Shown: positions 38,419 to 47,063 of the stretch, piece by piece
How the letters are laid out: each line of letters starts with the position of its first letter
How positions within the stretch are numbered: position 1 is the first letter of the stretch
Source: CALBZH01 sp964538515
GTDB lineage: Bacteria > Desulfobacterota > Syntrophobacteria > Syntrophobacterales > Syntrophobacteraceae
Assembly (NCBI GenBank): GCA_964538515.1
Contig: CAZIEW010000004.1
Span: 42,474 to 106,473 of the forward strand
DNA length: 64,000 nucleotides
Direction of reading: 5' to 3'
The notes under the pieces: generated by a model
Seen by the model: only the letters and a program-made list of their open reading frames with translations
The model's database searches: none
Told to the model about the DNA's origin: nothing
Program-made: the position numbers and the translations under genes

Positions 38419-39295
38419 ACGTGATGTGGCGGCGGGTCTTGGGGTGGTTGAGTGCCAGTCGATAGGCGTGCAGGTAAAGTCGTGGTGCAGCCGGCCCGCC
38501 GTAAAGGCGGTCGCCCACTACGGGATGACCGGCCGCCGCCAAGTGCAGTCGGATCTGGTGCGTCCGGCCCGTGAGCGGTCGCGCGAGCACCAAGGCGCGG
38601 GCATCCTCTGCACGGAGCAGTTCAAAAACGGTCTCCGCCTGCTTTCCTTGGCCGCGTGGACAGAATACATAGCGCCCTCCGCTGCGGCCAATGTCTTCCC
38701 GCGACACCCATCGACTCCGCGCGGGGCAGCCCTCCACCCAGGCCACGTATTCCTTCGCGACTTCCTTCCGCTCGAAGGCCGCCCCCAGGCTACGGTTGGC
38801 GGAACGGTCCAGGGCAAAGATCATGACCCCGCTGGTGTCCCTATCCAGGCGATGGTGCAAGGCCACATACGGATCACGGAGGCCTTCTCCGGCAAGATAA
38901 CGGTACACGGCGGCATAGAGGTTGTTGTACCCGTCGGAGGGGGTCTGCTGGCTGGGGACGGAGACCTCCTTGTTGTAGGCGAAGAGCTCCCGGTCGCGGT
39001 AGAGGATGTTTTCGGGACGGATTTCATAAAAACGCCTGGTGCCCCCCCTTGGCCAGGAGACCAGGAGAACGTCTCCAGGGGCAAGGGTGCGAGACGGCCG
39101 CCTCTCCTGCTTCCCGTTCACCTGGACGGAGCCGAAATCGATTAGATCCTCCGCCTGTTCGGAGGGCATGAGCAGTTCCCGCGCAACTTCGTCACCCAGC
39201 CGACTGGCGACTGATGCCGACGGGACACACCACTGGTGCGCTTCAGGGCCATGCGACCGAGGGAATCCGCCTCCCCCACTCCTCCCGTGATGCAT
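38360..39295 (-). CDS. RluA-family pseudouridine synthase
   Basis: 311 residues. An N-terminal S4-like RNA-binding segment (about 30-85) and the catalytic domain with HHRLDRDTSGVMIFA, whose Asp is the nucleophile, plus PLTGRTHQIRLHL. It isomerises uridine in rRNA or tRNA; the target position cannot be told. It is the last gene of speD - speE-like - fmdB-like - rluA, 6 bases after fmdB. Confidence 0.93.
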   Translation of the reverse strand: MHHGRSGGGGFPRSHGPEAHQWCVPSASVASRLGDEVARELLMPSEQAEDLIDFGSVQVNGKQERRPSRTLAPGDVLLVSWPRGGTRRFYEIRPENILYRDRELFAYNKEVSVPSQQTPSDGYNNLYAAVYRYLAGEGLRDPYVALHHRLDRDTSGVMIFALDRSANRSLGAAFERKEVAKEYVAWVEGCPARSRWVSREDIGRSGGRYVFCPRGQGKQAETVFELLRAEDARALVLARPLTGRTHQIRLHLAAAGHPVVGDRLYGGPAAPRLYLHAYRLALNHPKTRRHITFTATLPPDWLSPVAAPIPD

Positions 39296-39301
39296 AACGG
39301 C

Positions 39302-39673
39302 TCACAGATCCTCATCTGCTGCAGACACGCCGCCCGAAGCGGATTTCCCCGCGGATTCCTCCTCCATGGCCTCTTCGATCATGGCATCCACGTCTTCGCC
39401 CTCGAAATCGTCCCCCATCTCCTGGGTCATGGTCTTCATCCACCGTGCCATACTCTTGGGGTCGTTCTCATCGAGGCCCCCGAGGCGCGAGGGGTCGGCC
39501 AACCGCTCGAGCCGCGTTTCTTCGGACAGACGCACGCGGACACGGGACATCATGCGATTCAACTGGTCTCCGCCGCAGTGCTGGCAGGTGGGTGCGATTT
39601 CCTCGGACACTCGAAACGTGATGATTTCGCTCTTCTTGCCACATGTCTGGCATCGAAATTCATAGATGGGCAT
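39302..39673 (-). CDS. FmdB-family zinc-ribbon protein
   Basis: 123 residues. An N-terminal zinc ribbon of the FmdB/CxxC_CxxC_SSSS type, MPIYEFRCQTCGKK then PTCQHCGG, followed by an acidic, Met-rich tail. The function of the family is unsettled; a regulatory role has been proposed for FmdB. It overlaps the end of the aminopropyltransferase gene by 14 bases, so it is coupled to it. Confidence 0.9.
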   Translation of the reverse strand: MPIYEFRCQTCGKKSEIITFRVSEEIAPTCQHCGGDQLNRMMSRVRVRLSEETRLERLADPSRLGGLDENDPKSMARWMKTMTQEMGDDFEGEDVDAMIEEAMEEESAGKSASGGVSAADEDL

Positions 39674-40586
39674 CAGAGACTCCTTGGGATGAACTGGTCT
39701 TCATGGAATGGGCATCCAGCAACCACTCGCGATGGGCCTTGTAGGCATCCACAAGATAAGGCGGAAGCGAAAAGGCCGCAGCCGCGATTTCCGGCGAAAG
39801 GTAGCTCAGAGGAAGATTCGCCTCGCGCGCTCGCCTCACCATCCGGTCCAGAGACCATCCGGGGTCCACTGTCACCAGGATGTCCGCATCCGGCCGGTGG
39901 AAGCTCGGCAGACCATACGTGTAGGGATACACGCGATCGAAGACGCTTCGCAGGGTGCTCACCATCCGGGCATGGAGGGCGCAATCCTGCGGGCTGATTC
40001 CCTCCCCCTGCAGAGCGAGGCTGCCCTTCGGGGCAAGACGATTTTTCAGAATTGCGTAAAATTCTTGTGTGAACAGCAGGAGCGCAGGGCTTCCCGGGTC
40101 CGGGTCGCTCAGATCGACCAGGATGCAGTCGAAGCACTCGTCCGACGTCGCAACAAAGGCGCGTGCGTCCCGGATGACGATCGTAACCCTTGGATCGTCG
40201 AAGCTTCCCCGATGCCAGGCCCCCAGGTGCTCCCGACAGGCGTCCAGAAGCTCGCCGTCGATGTCGACCATTACGACCCGCTCCACCGAAGGATGTCGAA
40301 GCACCTCCCGAATCGTGGCGCCTTCGGCTCCCCCGATGACCAGGACCGATTGCGGGCGCTCGTGGCTGAACATCGCCGGATGCACCAGCATCTCGTGGTA
40401 AATGAACTCGTCCCGCTCACAGGACTGAACGACCCCGTCCAGCATGAGCATCCGGCCATGCAACAGGGTGTCGACGATGAGGATATCCTGGAAACGGGAG
40501 CGCCCGCCGAAAACAAGTCGCTCGCAGGCGTAGGAAATCTCCTCGACCCCTCCGCCAATCCGCTCGCGGACGAAAAACTTTCCCAT
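39660..40586 (-). CDS. Aminopropyltransferase with thermospermine-synthase-like motifs
   Basis: 308 residues from the ATG at 40586. N-terminal beta domain (1-65), then a Rossmann methyltransferase-like fold with VIGGAEGATIREVLRH (83-98), VDID (107-110) and VDLSDPDPGSPALLLFT (157-173). In ordinary spermidine synthase these read GGGDGG and DSSDP. GG-EG-xxRE and DLxDPxxG are closer to plant ACL5 thermospermine synthase and long-chain polyamine enzymes. It uses decarboxylated SAM made by the adjacent SpeD, with putrescine or spermidine as likely acceptor. It is 11 bases after speD. The product cannot be fixed from sequence. Confidence 0.85.
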   Translation of the reverse strand: MGKFFVRERIGGGVEEISYACERLVFGGRSRFQDILIVDTLLHGRMLMLDGVVQSCERDEFIYHEMLVHPAMFSHERPQSVLVIGGAEGATIREVLRHPSVERVVMVDIDGELLDACREHLGAWHRGSFDDPRVTIVIRDARAFVATSDECFDCILVDLSDPDPGSPALLLFTQEFYAILKNRLAPKGSLALQGEGISPQDCALHARMVSTLRSVFDRVYPYTYGLPSFHRPDADILVTVDPGWSLDRMVRRAREANLPLSYLSPEIAAAAFSLPPYLVDAYKAHREWLLDAHSMKTSSSQGVSDAHL

Positions 40587-40597
40587 GGTCGGCCGAA

Positions 40598-40978
40598 TCA
40601 AGGTTTGTGCCTTACCTCGCCATCGGGGAGGTCCAGCATGCCGCGCTGCACCTCCATCACGCTCAAATGATGGGCCTGGAATGCTTGCTTGAGAAACCGC
40701 AACGAACCGTCCGAATCGATTTGGTCCCCGCACGTGAAGATGTCCAGGGCGCAGTATCCGTATTCAGGCCAGGTGTGGATCGTGAAGTGAGACTCGGCGA
40801 TCACGACGACTCCGCTCACTCCATGGGGGGAGAAACGGTGAAACACTGGCTTGACGATGGTAGCGTTCGAGAGCCTGACCGCTTCGATCAAGATCTCCTC
40901 CACCTGTACCAGGTCATTAGTCCGCTCGAAGGAGCACCCATACAGCTCAACGATCAGGTGTTTTCCTAGTGCTTTCAT
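40598..40978 (-). CDS. speD: S-adenosylmethionine decarboxylase proenzyme
   Basis: 126 residues, the size of class-1b bacterial and archaeal SpeD. Self-cleavage occurs in the conserved ESHFTIHTWPE, between E62 and S63, to give the pyruvoyl group. The proton-donor Cys lies in GYCALDIFTCGD. It produces decarboxylated SAM, the aminopropyl donor for the next gene. The ribosome site is weak, and a 10-codon frame (41007-40975) ends across its start codon. Confidence 0.96.
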   Translation of the reverse strand: MKALGKHLIVELYGCSFERTNDLVQVEEILIEAVRLSNATIVKPVFHRFSPHGVSGVVVIAESHFTIHTWPEYGYCALDIFTCGDQIDSDGSLRFLKQAFQAHHLSVMEVQRGMLDLPDGEVRHKP

Positions 40979-41606
40979 CTCTGATTCCGCATCCTCACGT
41001 CATACATGGTCCTTACGAAGGAGGTTAAAAATTAAAAAGCCTCCGCTTCATGGGGGGAGGAATAGGTGCTTCCCCGAACCGTCCACAAATGGAGGAAAAT
41101 CAAAAGCTTCCCTAATATACATGAAAATGATTCCATGAAAAGTGAAAAATCCCCCGCTTTTGTCCTTCGATCCCAAGATGCACACTTGGCTTGGCCGCCA
41201 AAAATGCTAAACTGTCCCCAACACGCCGATCGACCCGCTGCCGCAGGGTGCTCCCAGATCCGTTTCCTGCTTACGCACAGGAGTCAACTTTCCGACGTCG
41301 TTTCTCGATGCTTGAGCAGACCCGGGAAGCAAGGGTGTCGGCGGCGGGCGGGTGCCGATGAGCCGCCAGCACCTGGTGCGGCACATCGGGTGAGTTTACG
41401 CAGCGCGAAGGGGTGCACCGGATGCACCAACCAAAGAGCATGGCACGATTTCTGTATCACCCGGTCCCGAGCCACGCGCGCAGACCATGGGGCAGTCCTC
41501 GCAACGGGGAGCATGGCGATCGGCGAGGGATCTTTCTGACAGTTGATTAGCAATAAGGCCAACGGTACCGTTGAAGGTATGTGTGACAAGAGGAGGAGAG
41601 AACGCA
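40979..41606 (+). other. Long intergenic stretch between speD and mlaC
   Basis: 628 bases between divergent genes. A 157-codon frame at 41066-41539 has no ribosome site and an odd composition, so it is not called. Near speD there is an A/T-rich block (41020-41044) bounded by GGAGG and CCTCC that could form a hairpin in the speD leader. GGTGCA and TGCACC repeats lie near 41414-41430. No clear promoter was located. Confidence 0.5.
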
Positions 41607-42215
41607 ATGTCCAAGAGGCAGCTGTCTGTGATTGTTGGAATCTTCGCGATGGCACTCCTGCTGTTCAGTTCCCCAGGATTTCCGGGAGCTTCGGTTTCCC
41701 CGTTGAGCATCATCAAGACGGGGACGGACCGAGCGCTGCAGATTTTGAAGGAGCCCCACACTCCCGGAAGCCAAGTTCGCAGAAACGAGATCATGAAGAT
41801 CGTCGACGACTATTTCAACTACGGAGAGATGGCACGTCGGGCGCTCGGACGTCCATGGAAAGAGCAGTCGCCCGAAAAACAGCGGGAATTCGTCACGCTG
41901 TTCCGCCAGCTCCTGTTCAATACGTATATGGATAAAGTCGAGAATTACACGGGCGGCAATGAAAAGGTTGTTTACGATGGCGAGCAGATCGAGGGCAATT
42001 ACGCACTCGTGAAGACGCGCATCACCGGGTACAACAACAAAGACATCCAGGTGGACTACAAACTCTATTCGGACGCCGGCCAATGGCAAGTCTATGACGT
42101 CGTCGTCGAGGGCATCAGCTTCATCAACAACTATCGTCAGCAATTCACCTCCATTTTGACGAACGAGCCTTTCGACAACCTGCTCGTCCGCATGAAACAG
42201 AAATCGGCCCTTTAG
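41607..42215 (+). CDS. mlaC: MlaC-like phospholipid-binding periplasmic protein
   Basis: 202 residues; AGGAGGAGAG fixes the start. Signal peptide with likely cleavage after about residue 27. The mature protein has the MlaC (Tol_Tol_Ttg2) pattern: IKTGTDRALQIL, DYFNYGEMARRALG, FRQLLFNTYMDKVENY, and YDVVVEGISFINNYRQQF. It shuttles phospholipid between outer-membrane MlaA and the inner-membrane MlaFEDB complex. No other mla gene is in the window, so it stands apart from the usual operon. Confidence 0.92.
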   Translation: MSKRQLSVIVGIFAMALLLFSSPGFPGASVSPLSIIKTGTDRALQILKEPHTPGSQVRRNEIMKIVDDYFNYGEMARRALGRPWKEQSPEKQREFVTLFRQLLFNTYMDKVENYTGGNEKVVYDGEQIEGNYALVKTRITGYNNKDIQVDYKLYSDAGQWQVYDVVVEGISFINNYRQQFTSILTNEPFDNLLVRMKQKSAL

Positions 42216-42245
42216 CGGGTCGACCCCTGTCCGATACCTCCTAGC

Positions 42246-42287
42246 GACCGTTGGCACCGAGCCCGAAAAGGATTGCTGCCGACGGTC
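42246..42287 (+). terminator. Hairpin after mlaC
   Basis: Ten-base arms (42246-42255 and 42278-42287, one G-T pair) with a 22-base loop, 30 bases after the mlaC stop. No T run follows; a weak candidate. Confidence 0.35.
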
Positions 42288-42474
42288 AGGTTGGGATCCT
42301 TCCTCCCTGCTTTGCTCCCGACACTCGATCACGATACGAGCTCCGACGTTATGCTTCTGATTCAGGAACACCTCGATGTGTCCGAAACTGGAAGTGATAG
42401 ACCAGGGCGTACCCTGACGAAATCCCAAACTGGGTCTCGGAGACGGCCCCGTGTGGCGTTGGAGTGGAACACTC

Positions 42475-43152
42475 ATGAGCACCGAGCATGACGGGCATCG
42501 AAAACGACTGAGAGAGCGCTTTGAGCAAAGCGGTCTCGATGCATTCCATGACCACGAAGTCCTGGAGCTGCTCCTCACCTATGCCATCCCGAGGCGGGAC
42601 GTCAAACCCCTTGCCAAAGCGCTGCTCAGCGAATTTGGCGGGCTTTCGGCCGTCTTGGACGCTCCGCTGGCGAGTCTCAAGCAGGTGAACGGTGTCGGAG
42701 ACCATGCCGCCTCGCTTCTCACCCTGACTCCCAAGCTTCTGGAGCGTTACCAGCAGGACCGCTGGCAGAAGCGCCGGGCGTTTCATTCGACTCAGGAAGT
42801 CGTGACCTATCTTCGTCCGGATTTGGCGTCCGAACTGAACGAGGTCTTCTGTATCCTGGCCCTGAACAGCCAGAACGGTCTCCTGGCCATGGAGCGGATC
42901 CAGCGGGGAACCGTCAACAAGACGGTGGTCTTTCCCCGGCTTGTGGTGGAGGCAGCCCTGAAGCACCGTGCGACCGCCGTCATCCTCGCTCACAATCACC
43001 CCAGCGGGGACCCCAAACCGTCGGCGGCCGACCGCCAGCTCACGACTCGACTCAAGAAGACTCTCCACGACCTTGACATCACCGTTCATGACCATATTAT
43101 CATCGCCGGAACCGCGTATTATTCCTTCGCGGAAAACGGAGAGCTCACATGA
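42475..43152 (+). CDS. radC: RadC/JAB-domain protein
   Basis: 225 residues from the ATG at 42475. An N-terminal helix-hairpin-helix region (about 1-100; LKQVNGVGDHAASLL) and a JAB1/MPN metal domain with AHNHPSGDPKPSAADR. The name RadC comes from E. coli, but a DNA repair role is doubtful; the biochemical activity is unknown. The stop overlaps the start of the quinone oxidoreductase gene (ATGA). There is no sign of a mobile island around it. Confidence 0.92.
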   Translation: MSTEHDGHRKRLRERFEQSGLDAFHDHEVLELLLTYAIPRRDVKPLAKALLSEFGGLSAVLDAPLASLKQVNGVGDHAASLLTLTPKLLERYQQDRWQKRRAFHSTQEVVTYLRPDLASELNEVFCILALNSQNGLLAMERIQRGTVNKTVVFPRLVVEAALKHRATAVILAHNHPSGDPKPSAADRQLTTRLKKTLHDLDITVHDHIIIAGTAYYSFAENGELT

Positions 43153-44156
43153 AATCGTCCGTCATGGACGCAGTTGTGATACACACGCCCGCCGTACGAG
43201 GGGAATGGAACGCTCTCGGCATCGAGCAGGTTGTCCGCCCAGTCCCACGTAAAGGCGAGGCCTTGATCCAGGTCGAAGCGTGCTCGGTCAACCGGGCCGA
43301 CCTCCTTCAGCGCAGAGGGTTGTATCCGCCTCCGCCCGGAGCTTCGGAGATTCCGGGGCTCGACTTTGCGGGATATGTTGTGGAGATAGCGGACGGCGTC
43401 GAAGGGTTGCGGGTCGGGAACCGTGTGCTGGGCATCACTGCCGGCGGAGGGTACGGACGTTACGTGGCGGTCCCTGCGTCCCATCTGGTGCCCATTCCTA
43501 GCCGGTTGAGCTTTATCGAAGGTGCTGCGGTCGCGGAAGTGTTCTTCACGGCCTACGTGAATCTCTTCCCTGAAGCGGGGCTTCAGGCTGGGGAGCGGGT
43601 GCTGGCTCACGGAGGCGGGAGCGGAGTCGGAACCGCCGCCATCCAGCTTGCGAGAGCTGCGGGAGCGGAGGTCATCGTCACCGTGGGAACGGTTGAGAAG
43701 GCGGAGCGCTGTCTGCAGCTCGGAGCCGACCACGCCATCGTCTACAAAGACGAAGACTTTGCTGGCAGGGTTCTCGACCTGACCTCAGGGAAGGGCATCG
43801 AGCTCATCCTTGACTGGATCGGGGCTCCCTACCTGGAAAAGCACCTGCGCATCCTGAAAACGGGCGGCCGACTGGTTATGATCGGACTCATGGGCGGATC
43901 GAAAGCCGAGATTGCCCTCGATGTTCTGGTCACCAAGCGTCTGCGTCTCGTCGGCTCCGTTCTGCGCAGTCGGTCCGACGCGGAAAAGGCCGTGATCACC
44001 GACCAGTTCAAGGAGCATGTCCTGCCCCTTCTTGCTTCGGGGACCGTTAAGCCCGTGATCGATCGGGTCTTTCCCGTGAGCAAGGTGGAGCCGGCCCATG
44101 AGCGCATGCGGGCCGGCGAGCATTTCGGAAAAATCGTCCTGACCTGGGACCAATGA
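43149..44156 (+). CDS. NAD(P)H:quinone oxidoreductase, zeta-crystallin/PIG3-like
   Basis: 335 residues of the zinc-free medium-chain dehydrogenase family. N-terminal GroES-like domain (1-130; EACSVNRADLLQRRGLYPPPPGAS) and Rossmann domain with AHGGGSGVGTAAIQLARAAGA (about 152-172). The PPPGAS segment fits the PIG3/YhdH-like quinone reductases. It reduces quinones or enones with NAD(P)H. It is translationally coupled to radC and precedes the ABC ATPase by 9 bases. Confidence 0.92.
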   Translation: MKSSVMDAVVIHTPAVRGEWNALGIEQVVRPVPRKGEALIQVEACSVNRADLLQRRGLYPPPPGASEIPGLDFAGYVVEIADGVEGLRVGNRVLGITAGGGYGRYVAVPASHLVPIPSRLSFIEGAAVAEVFFTAYVNLFPEAGLQAGERVLAHGGGSGVGTAAIQLARAAGAEVIVTVGTVEKAERCLQLGADHAIVYKDEDFAGRVLDLTSGKGIELILDWIGAPYLEKHLRILKTGGRLVMIGLMGGSKAEIALDVLVTKRLRLVGSVLRSRSDAEKAVITDQFKEHVLPLLASGTVKPVIDRVFPVSKVEPAHERMRAGEHFGKIVLTWDQ

Positions 44157-44165
44157 GGAACAAGC

Positions 44166-44975
44166 TTGAGCTTACCCTGCATCCTGATCGAGCACGTTGA
44201 CTTTGTCCGATCCAAACGCAAGATCCTCCACGACATTAGCTGGACCGTTCCGGAAAGCGAGCACTGGGTCGTGCTCGGACCCAACGGATCCGGAAAGACG
44301 ACCCTGCTGCAACTGCTGGCGGGCTACCTCTGGCCGACGGACGGACGGATCACCGTCCTGGGCGAGCGATTCGGCCAAGTCGATTTGCGCGAGCTTCGGA
44401 AGCGCATCGGGTGGGTCGGCTCCTTCCTCCAGGTGCAGATTCCACCCGCCCAACGCCCCCTCGACCTCATTGTGAGCGGCAAGTTCGCCTCTGTGGGCAT
44501 TTTTCAAACGCCGCTCCCGGAGGATTACGCCAATGCACGCTCTCTGGCTGAAAAGCTGCGCTGTGACCACATCTTGGAGCAGCCGTACAGCGTGCTCTCC
44601 CAGGGCGAAAAACAGCGGCTCCTGATCGCCCGAGCAATGATCCATCGCCCGAGGCTGCTGATCCTGGACGAGCCCTGTGCGGGACTGGACCTGGTCGCCC
44701 GCGAGCAGCTCCTGGAGAGCCTCGAAACGCTTGGGCGCACCCCAGGGGGGCCGACCATGGTGCTGGTGACCCACCACCTCGAAGAAATCACGCCGATCTT
44801 TTCACACGTGCTGATGCTGAAGGAAGGCCGGTGTGTGGGTCAGGGTCCCAAGGAGAGCCTGTTGAACGATCGAAGCCTGAGCGACGTTTTCGGCATGGCT
44901 CTGCATGTAGAACGGACGGGCGACCGCTACTGGGGACTGGCATCCCCGGGCACGGTCAGGGAGCGCAGCGCGTAG
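44166..44975 (+). CDS. ABC transporter ATP-binding protein
   Basis: 269 residues from a TTG at 44166 with GAGG nine bases upstream. Walker A GPNGSGKTT, Q-loop IGWVGSFLQVQ, ABC signature LSQGEKQRLL, Walker B LLILDEPCAGLD and the H-loop VTHHLEE. It resembles the YlmA/ModF-type ATPases that have no linked permease, and none is found here. The substrate is unknown. Its 3' end overlaps the convergent nucleotidyltransferase gene by 49 bases. Confidence 0.92.
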   Translation: MSLPCILIEHVDFVRSKRKILHDISWTVPESEHWVVLGPNGSGKTTLLQLLAGYLWPTDGRITVLGERFGQVDLRELRKRIGWVGSFLQVQIPPAQRPLDLIVSGKFASVGIFQTPLPEDYANARSLAEKLRCDHILEQPYSVLSQGEKQRLLIARAMIHRPRLLILDEPCAGLDLVAREQLLESLETLGRTPGGPTMVLVTHHLEEITPIFSHVLMLKEGRCVGQGPKESLLNDRSLSDVFGMALHVERTGDRYWGLASPGTVRERSA

Positions 44976-45766
44976 CGCTCTTGCACGAACCGAAGCGCAT
45001 CCGGCGTATCGACTCCCACCACCTCGTCAGCATCGGAAACGACGAGGCCGATGGGGAGTCCATCCGTGCTCATCATTTCAATGAGGTCCGTCAGGAAGTA
45101 TTCCTCGAGGGTCACCCACGTTTCGCCCCGCTGTTTGCGGACCTTGTGGGGCCGGGATGCCAATCGGTCCAGGTAACGCAGGAGGGCGTCTCTTCGCGCG
45201 GCATAGACACCGGCATTGCAGAACCGCAGGAGCTCCCGCTGCTCCGCGGGCCACTCGCTCCAGTACTTCCACTCGACGATTCGCAGAGCACGCTCACCCT
45301 GCATTTCGATCATGCCGTACTGGGCTTTGTCCTCGGGCTCAAATCCAAGCAGCACCATCTCGCAGTCACCGAGCTTCCCGATGAGCTTCTCGTAAGTGGA
45401 AGGAAGAATGAGCGGGACGTCACCCATCGTGATGATCCAGCGTTTCGACGGGTCCTTCTGGATGAAATCGCGCGAAACGAGCAAGGCGCCGCCGGTTCCG
45501 TTGGTCTCGGGCTGGTAGATGTAATGCACCCCCAAATGACTGGTGGCCCGTTTCACGTCCTCGGCGCAATGGCTCACCACAAGGCCCTTGGGACCGGGCG
45601 GCAGGTTGTCGAGCACCTCCAACAGAATCGGCCGCGAGCCATCATACAGGGAACCCTCGGCAACAAGCGGGAGCAGCGTCTTGTTTCCCGAAAACCCCAC
45701 CATGCGGCTGCCCTTGCCCGCCGCGAGCACAATACTCGCTGTAACCATTCCAACGCGATCGTTCAT
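44927..45766 (-). CDS. Nucleotidyltransferase, GlmU/NTP_transferase-like
   Basis: 279 residues. An N-terminal sugar-nucleotide pyrophosphorylase fold: SIVLAAGKGSRM (about 10-21), KTLLPLVAEG, MGDVPLI with the metal-binding Asp, and VEWKYW. It lacks the left-handed beta-helix of GlmU. It probably activates a sugar phosphate with UTP, CTP or GTP. GGGAG precedes the ATG, which overlaps the stop of the 65-residue gene (ATGA). It is the last of the FHA - MltG - small protein - nucleotidyltransferase operon. Confidence 0.9.
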   Translation of the reverse strand: MNDRVGMVTASIVLAAGKGSRMVGFSGNKTLLPLVAEGSLYDGSRPILLEVLDNLPPGPKGLVVSHCAEDVKRATSHLGVHYIYQPETNGTGGALLVSRDFIQKDPSKRWIITMGDVPLILPSTYEKLIGKLGDCEMVLLGFEPEDKAQYGMIEMQGERALRIVEWKYWSEWPAEQRELLRFCNAGVYAARRDALLRYLDRLASRPHKVRKQRGETWVTLEEYFLTDLIEMMSTDGLPIGLVVSDADEVVGVDTPDALRFVQERYALRSLTVPGDASPQ

Positions 45767-45960
45767 GGAGCAAGCTCCCAGTCATCATCCCCGCGAAAGT
45801 CCATTGCATACGTCATCCGCCTTCGCCGGAATACCGTCCACTCTGATTTCGAGCCCTCCCTGCTGGGAGTCCTGCCCTCGGCCATCTGCACATCCCCGCC
45901 ATACAAGCCACGACCGAAGCGGCGTGCAGCACCGATGTGTGCCCTATTCCGGTCGCTCAT
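45763..45960 (-). CDS. Small basic protein, 65 residues
   Basis: A strong Shine-Dalgarno (GGAGGTGA, six bases before the ATG) and tight packing support this small gene: the start overlaps the end of mltG by 17 bases and the stop overlaps the next start by 4. The sequence is rich in Arg and Gly (ARRFGRGLYGG, VFRRRRM) and ends with the acidic stretch GDDDWELAP. No signal peptide or known family. A nucleic-acid- or envelope-related role is only a guess. Confidence 0.65.
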   Translation of the reverse strand: MSDRNRAHIGAARRFGRGLYGGDVQMAEGRTPSREGSKSEWTVFRRRRMTYAMDFRGDDDWELAP

Positions 45961-47044
45961 CCGGGGTCACCTCCCCTCCTCCGCTCCCAGTCGGCGGGAC
46001 AGGAGCATCCTGCCCGGGCTTCGCCTGTTCATGCACCGCTCTCACCTTCTCCCGATAGTGTCCCACCGCCTGCTGGTGCTCCGCGATCGTCGCCGAGAAC
46101 TGGTGCGTCCCGTCCATGTTGCTCACGAAATAAAGGAAGTTGGAGGCCTCGGGGTACAGCGCGGCCTCGAGCGACTTCCGGCCGGGGTTGCAGATCGGGC
46201 CGATTGGCAGGCCTTTGATCAGGTAGGTGTTATAAGGGCTTTGCCGCTTCAAGTGACCGCTCGAGACGGGTCCCGAAAAACCGGGCAGATCGTAGACCGA
46301 CGTCGGGTCGCTCTGGAGCGGCATGTTCTTCTTGAGACGATTGTAGAAGACAGACGCAATACGTGCTCGCTCACCGTCGACGACCGCTTCCTTTTCGACG
46401 ATGGATGCCAGCGTGACCACATCCTGGACCCGCAGGCCAAGCTCCCCTGATCGCTTGACCCAGCTTTCGGGAAACTGCTGCCGGAACTGCTGCACCATGG
46501 CGCGCAGGATAGCTTGAGGATCTTGCGTTTTCGGCAGTTGATAGGTCTCTGGGAAGAGGTAGCCCTCCAGGCTGGGACCGGAAATGCCGAGGGATTGCAT
46601 CAGCTGGGGGTCCTGCGCCAGCCGCACGATGTCCTGGGCCGAGGCGAGCCCCTGCTCTTCCACGATCTTGGCGACATCCCACAGGGTGGAGCCTTCGGGA
46701 ATGGTGAGTCGATGGAGCAGCACTTTCCCCTGGACCAGCTTTTCCAGAATTTGGTCGGGTGTTGCAGGGGCTGCGAAGCCGTATTCGCCGGCGCGCAATC
46801 GGCGCGACGCCTTCCGATAGCGGCACAGCAAATAGAACTTCTGCGCGTCGGAGACAAGGTGTTTTTCCTGAAGGAGCTGGGCGACGGACATCGCACCCAT
46901 GCGAGGAGGGATGTCGACGACGATCCACGCGCGCTCGCTTCCTCCCGGCAGTCTCAGGAAGAGCCAGCCATGGAGCAAGAGGTATCCGATCAGCAGGGCT
47001 GCCGCCAAAAGAAGAGCGCACGCTCCCGCCGTGAGCTTTTTCAT
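45944..47044 (-). CDS. mltG: Endolytic murein transglycosylase MltG
   Basis: 366 residues. N-terminal membrane anchor (about 5-28), then a LysM-like part and the YceG domain with catalytic Glu in LASIVEKEAV, SVFYNRLKKNMPLQSDPTS and YNTYLIKGLPIGPICNPG. It cuts nascent glycan strands at the inner membrane. GGAGT precedes the ATG. The C-terminal tail of about 30 residues is proline- and glycine-rich. It follows the FHA gene by 19 bases. Confidence 0.95.
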   Translation of the reverse strand: MKKLTAGACALLLAAALLIGYLLLHGWLFLRLPGGSERAWIVVDIPPRMGAMSVAQLLQEKHLVSDAQKFYLLCRYRKASRRLRAGEYGFAAPATPDQILEKLVQGKVLLHRLTIPEGSTLWDVAKIVEEQGLASAQDIVRLAQDPQLMQSLGISGPSLEGYLFPETYQLPKTQDPQAILRAMVQQFRQQFPESWVKRSGELGLRVQDVVTLASIVEKEAVVDGERARIASVFYNRLKKNMPLQSDPTSVYDLPGFSGPVSSGHLKRQSPYNTYLIKGLPIGPICNPGRKSLEAALYPEASNFLYFVSNMDGTHQFSATIAEHQQAVGHYREKVRAVHEQAKPGQDAPVPPTGSGGGEVTPDERPE

Positions 47045-47063
47045 AAGACTCCGAGACCCGGGA

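Noticed and set aside
41066..41539. 157-codon plus-strand frame between speD and mlaC
   Set aside because: No ribosome site, no recognisable domain, and a composition rich in Arg, Ala and His typical of chance frames.
42475..43152. radC as a marker of a mobile island
   Set aside because: No integrase, transposase, tRNA boundary or direct repeats around it; it is coupled to an ordinary metabolic gene.
44831..46450. 539-codon plus-strand frame
   Set aside because: Antisense to the nucleotidyltransferase, small basic protein and mltG, all supported by motifs or ribosome sites.
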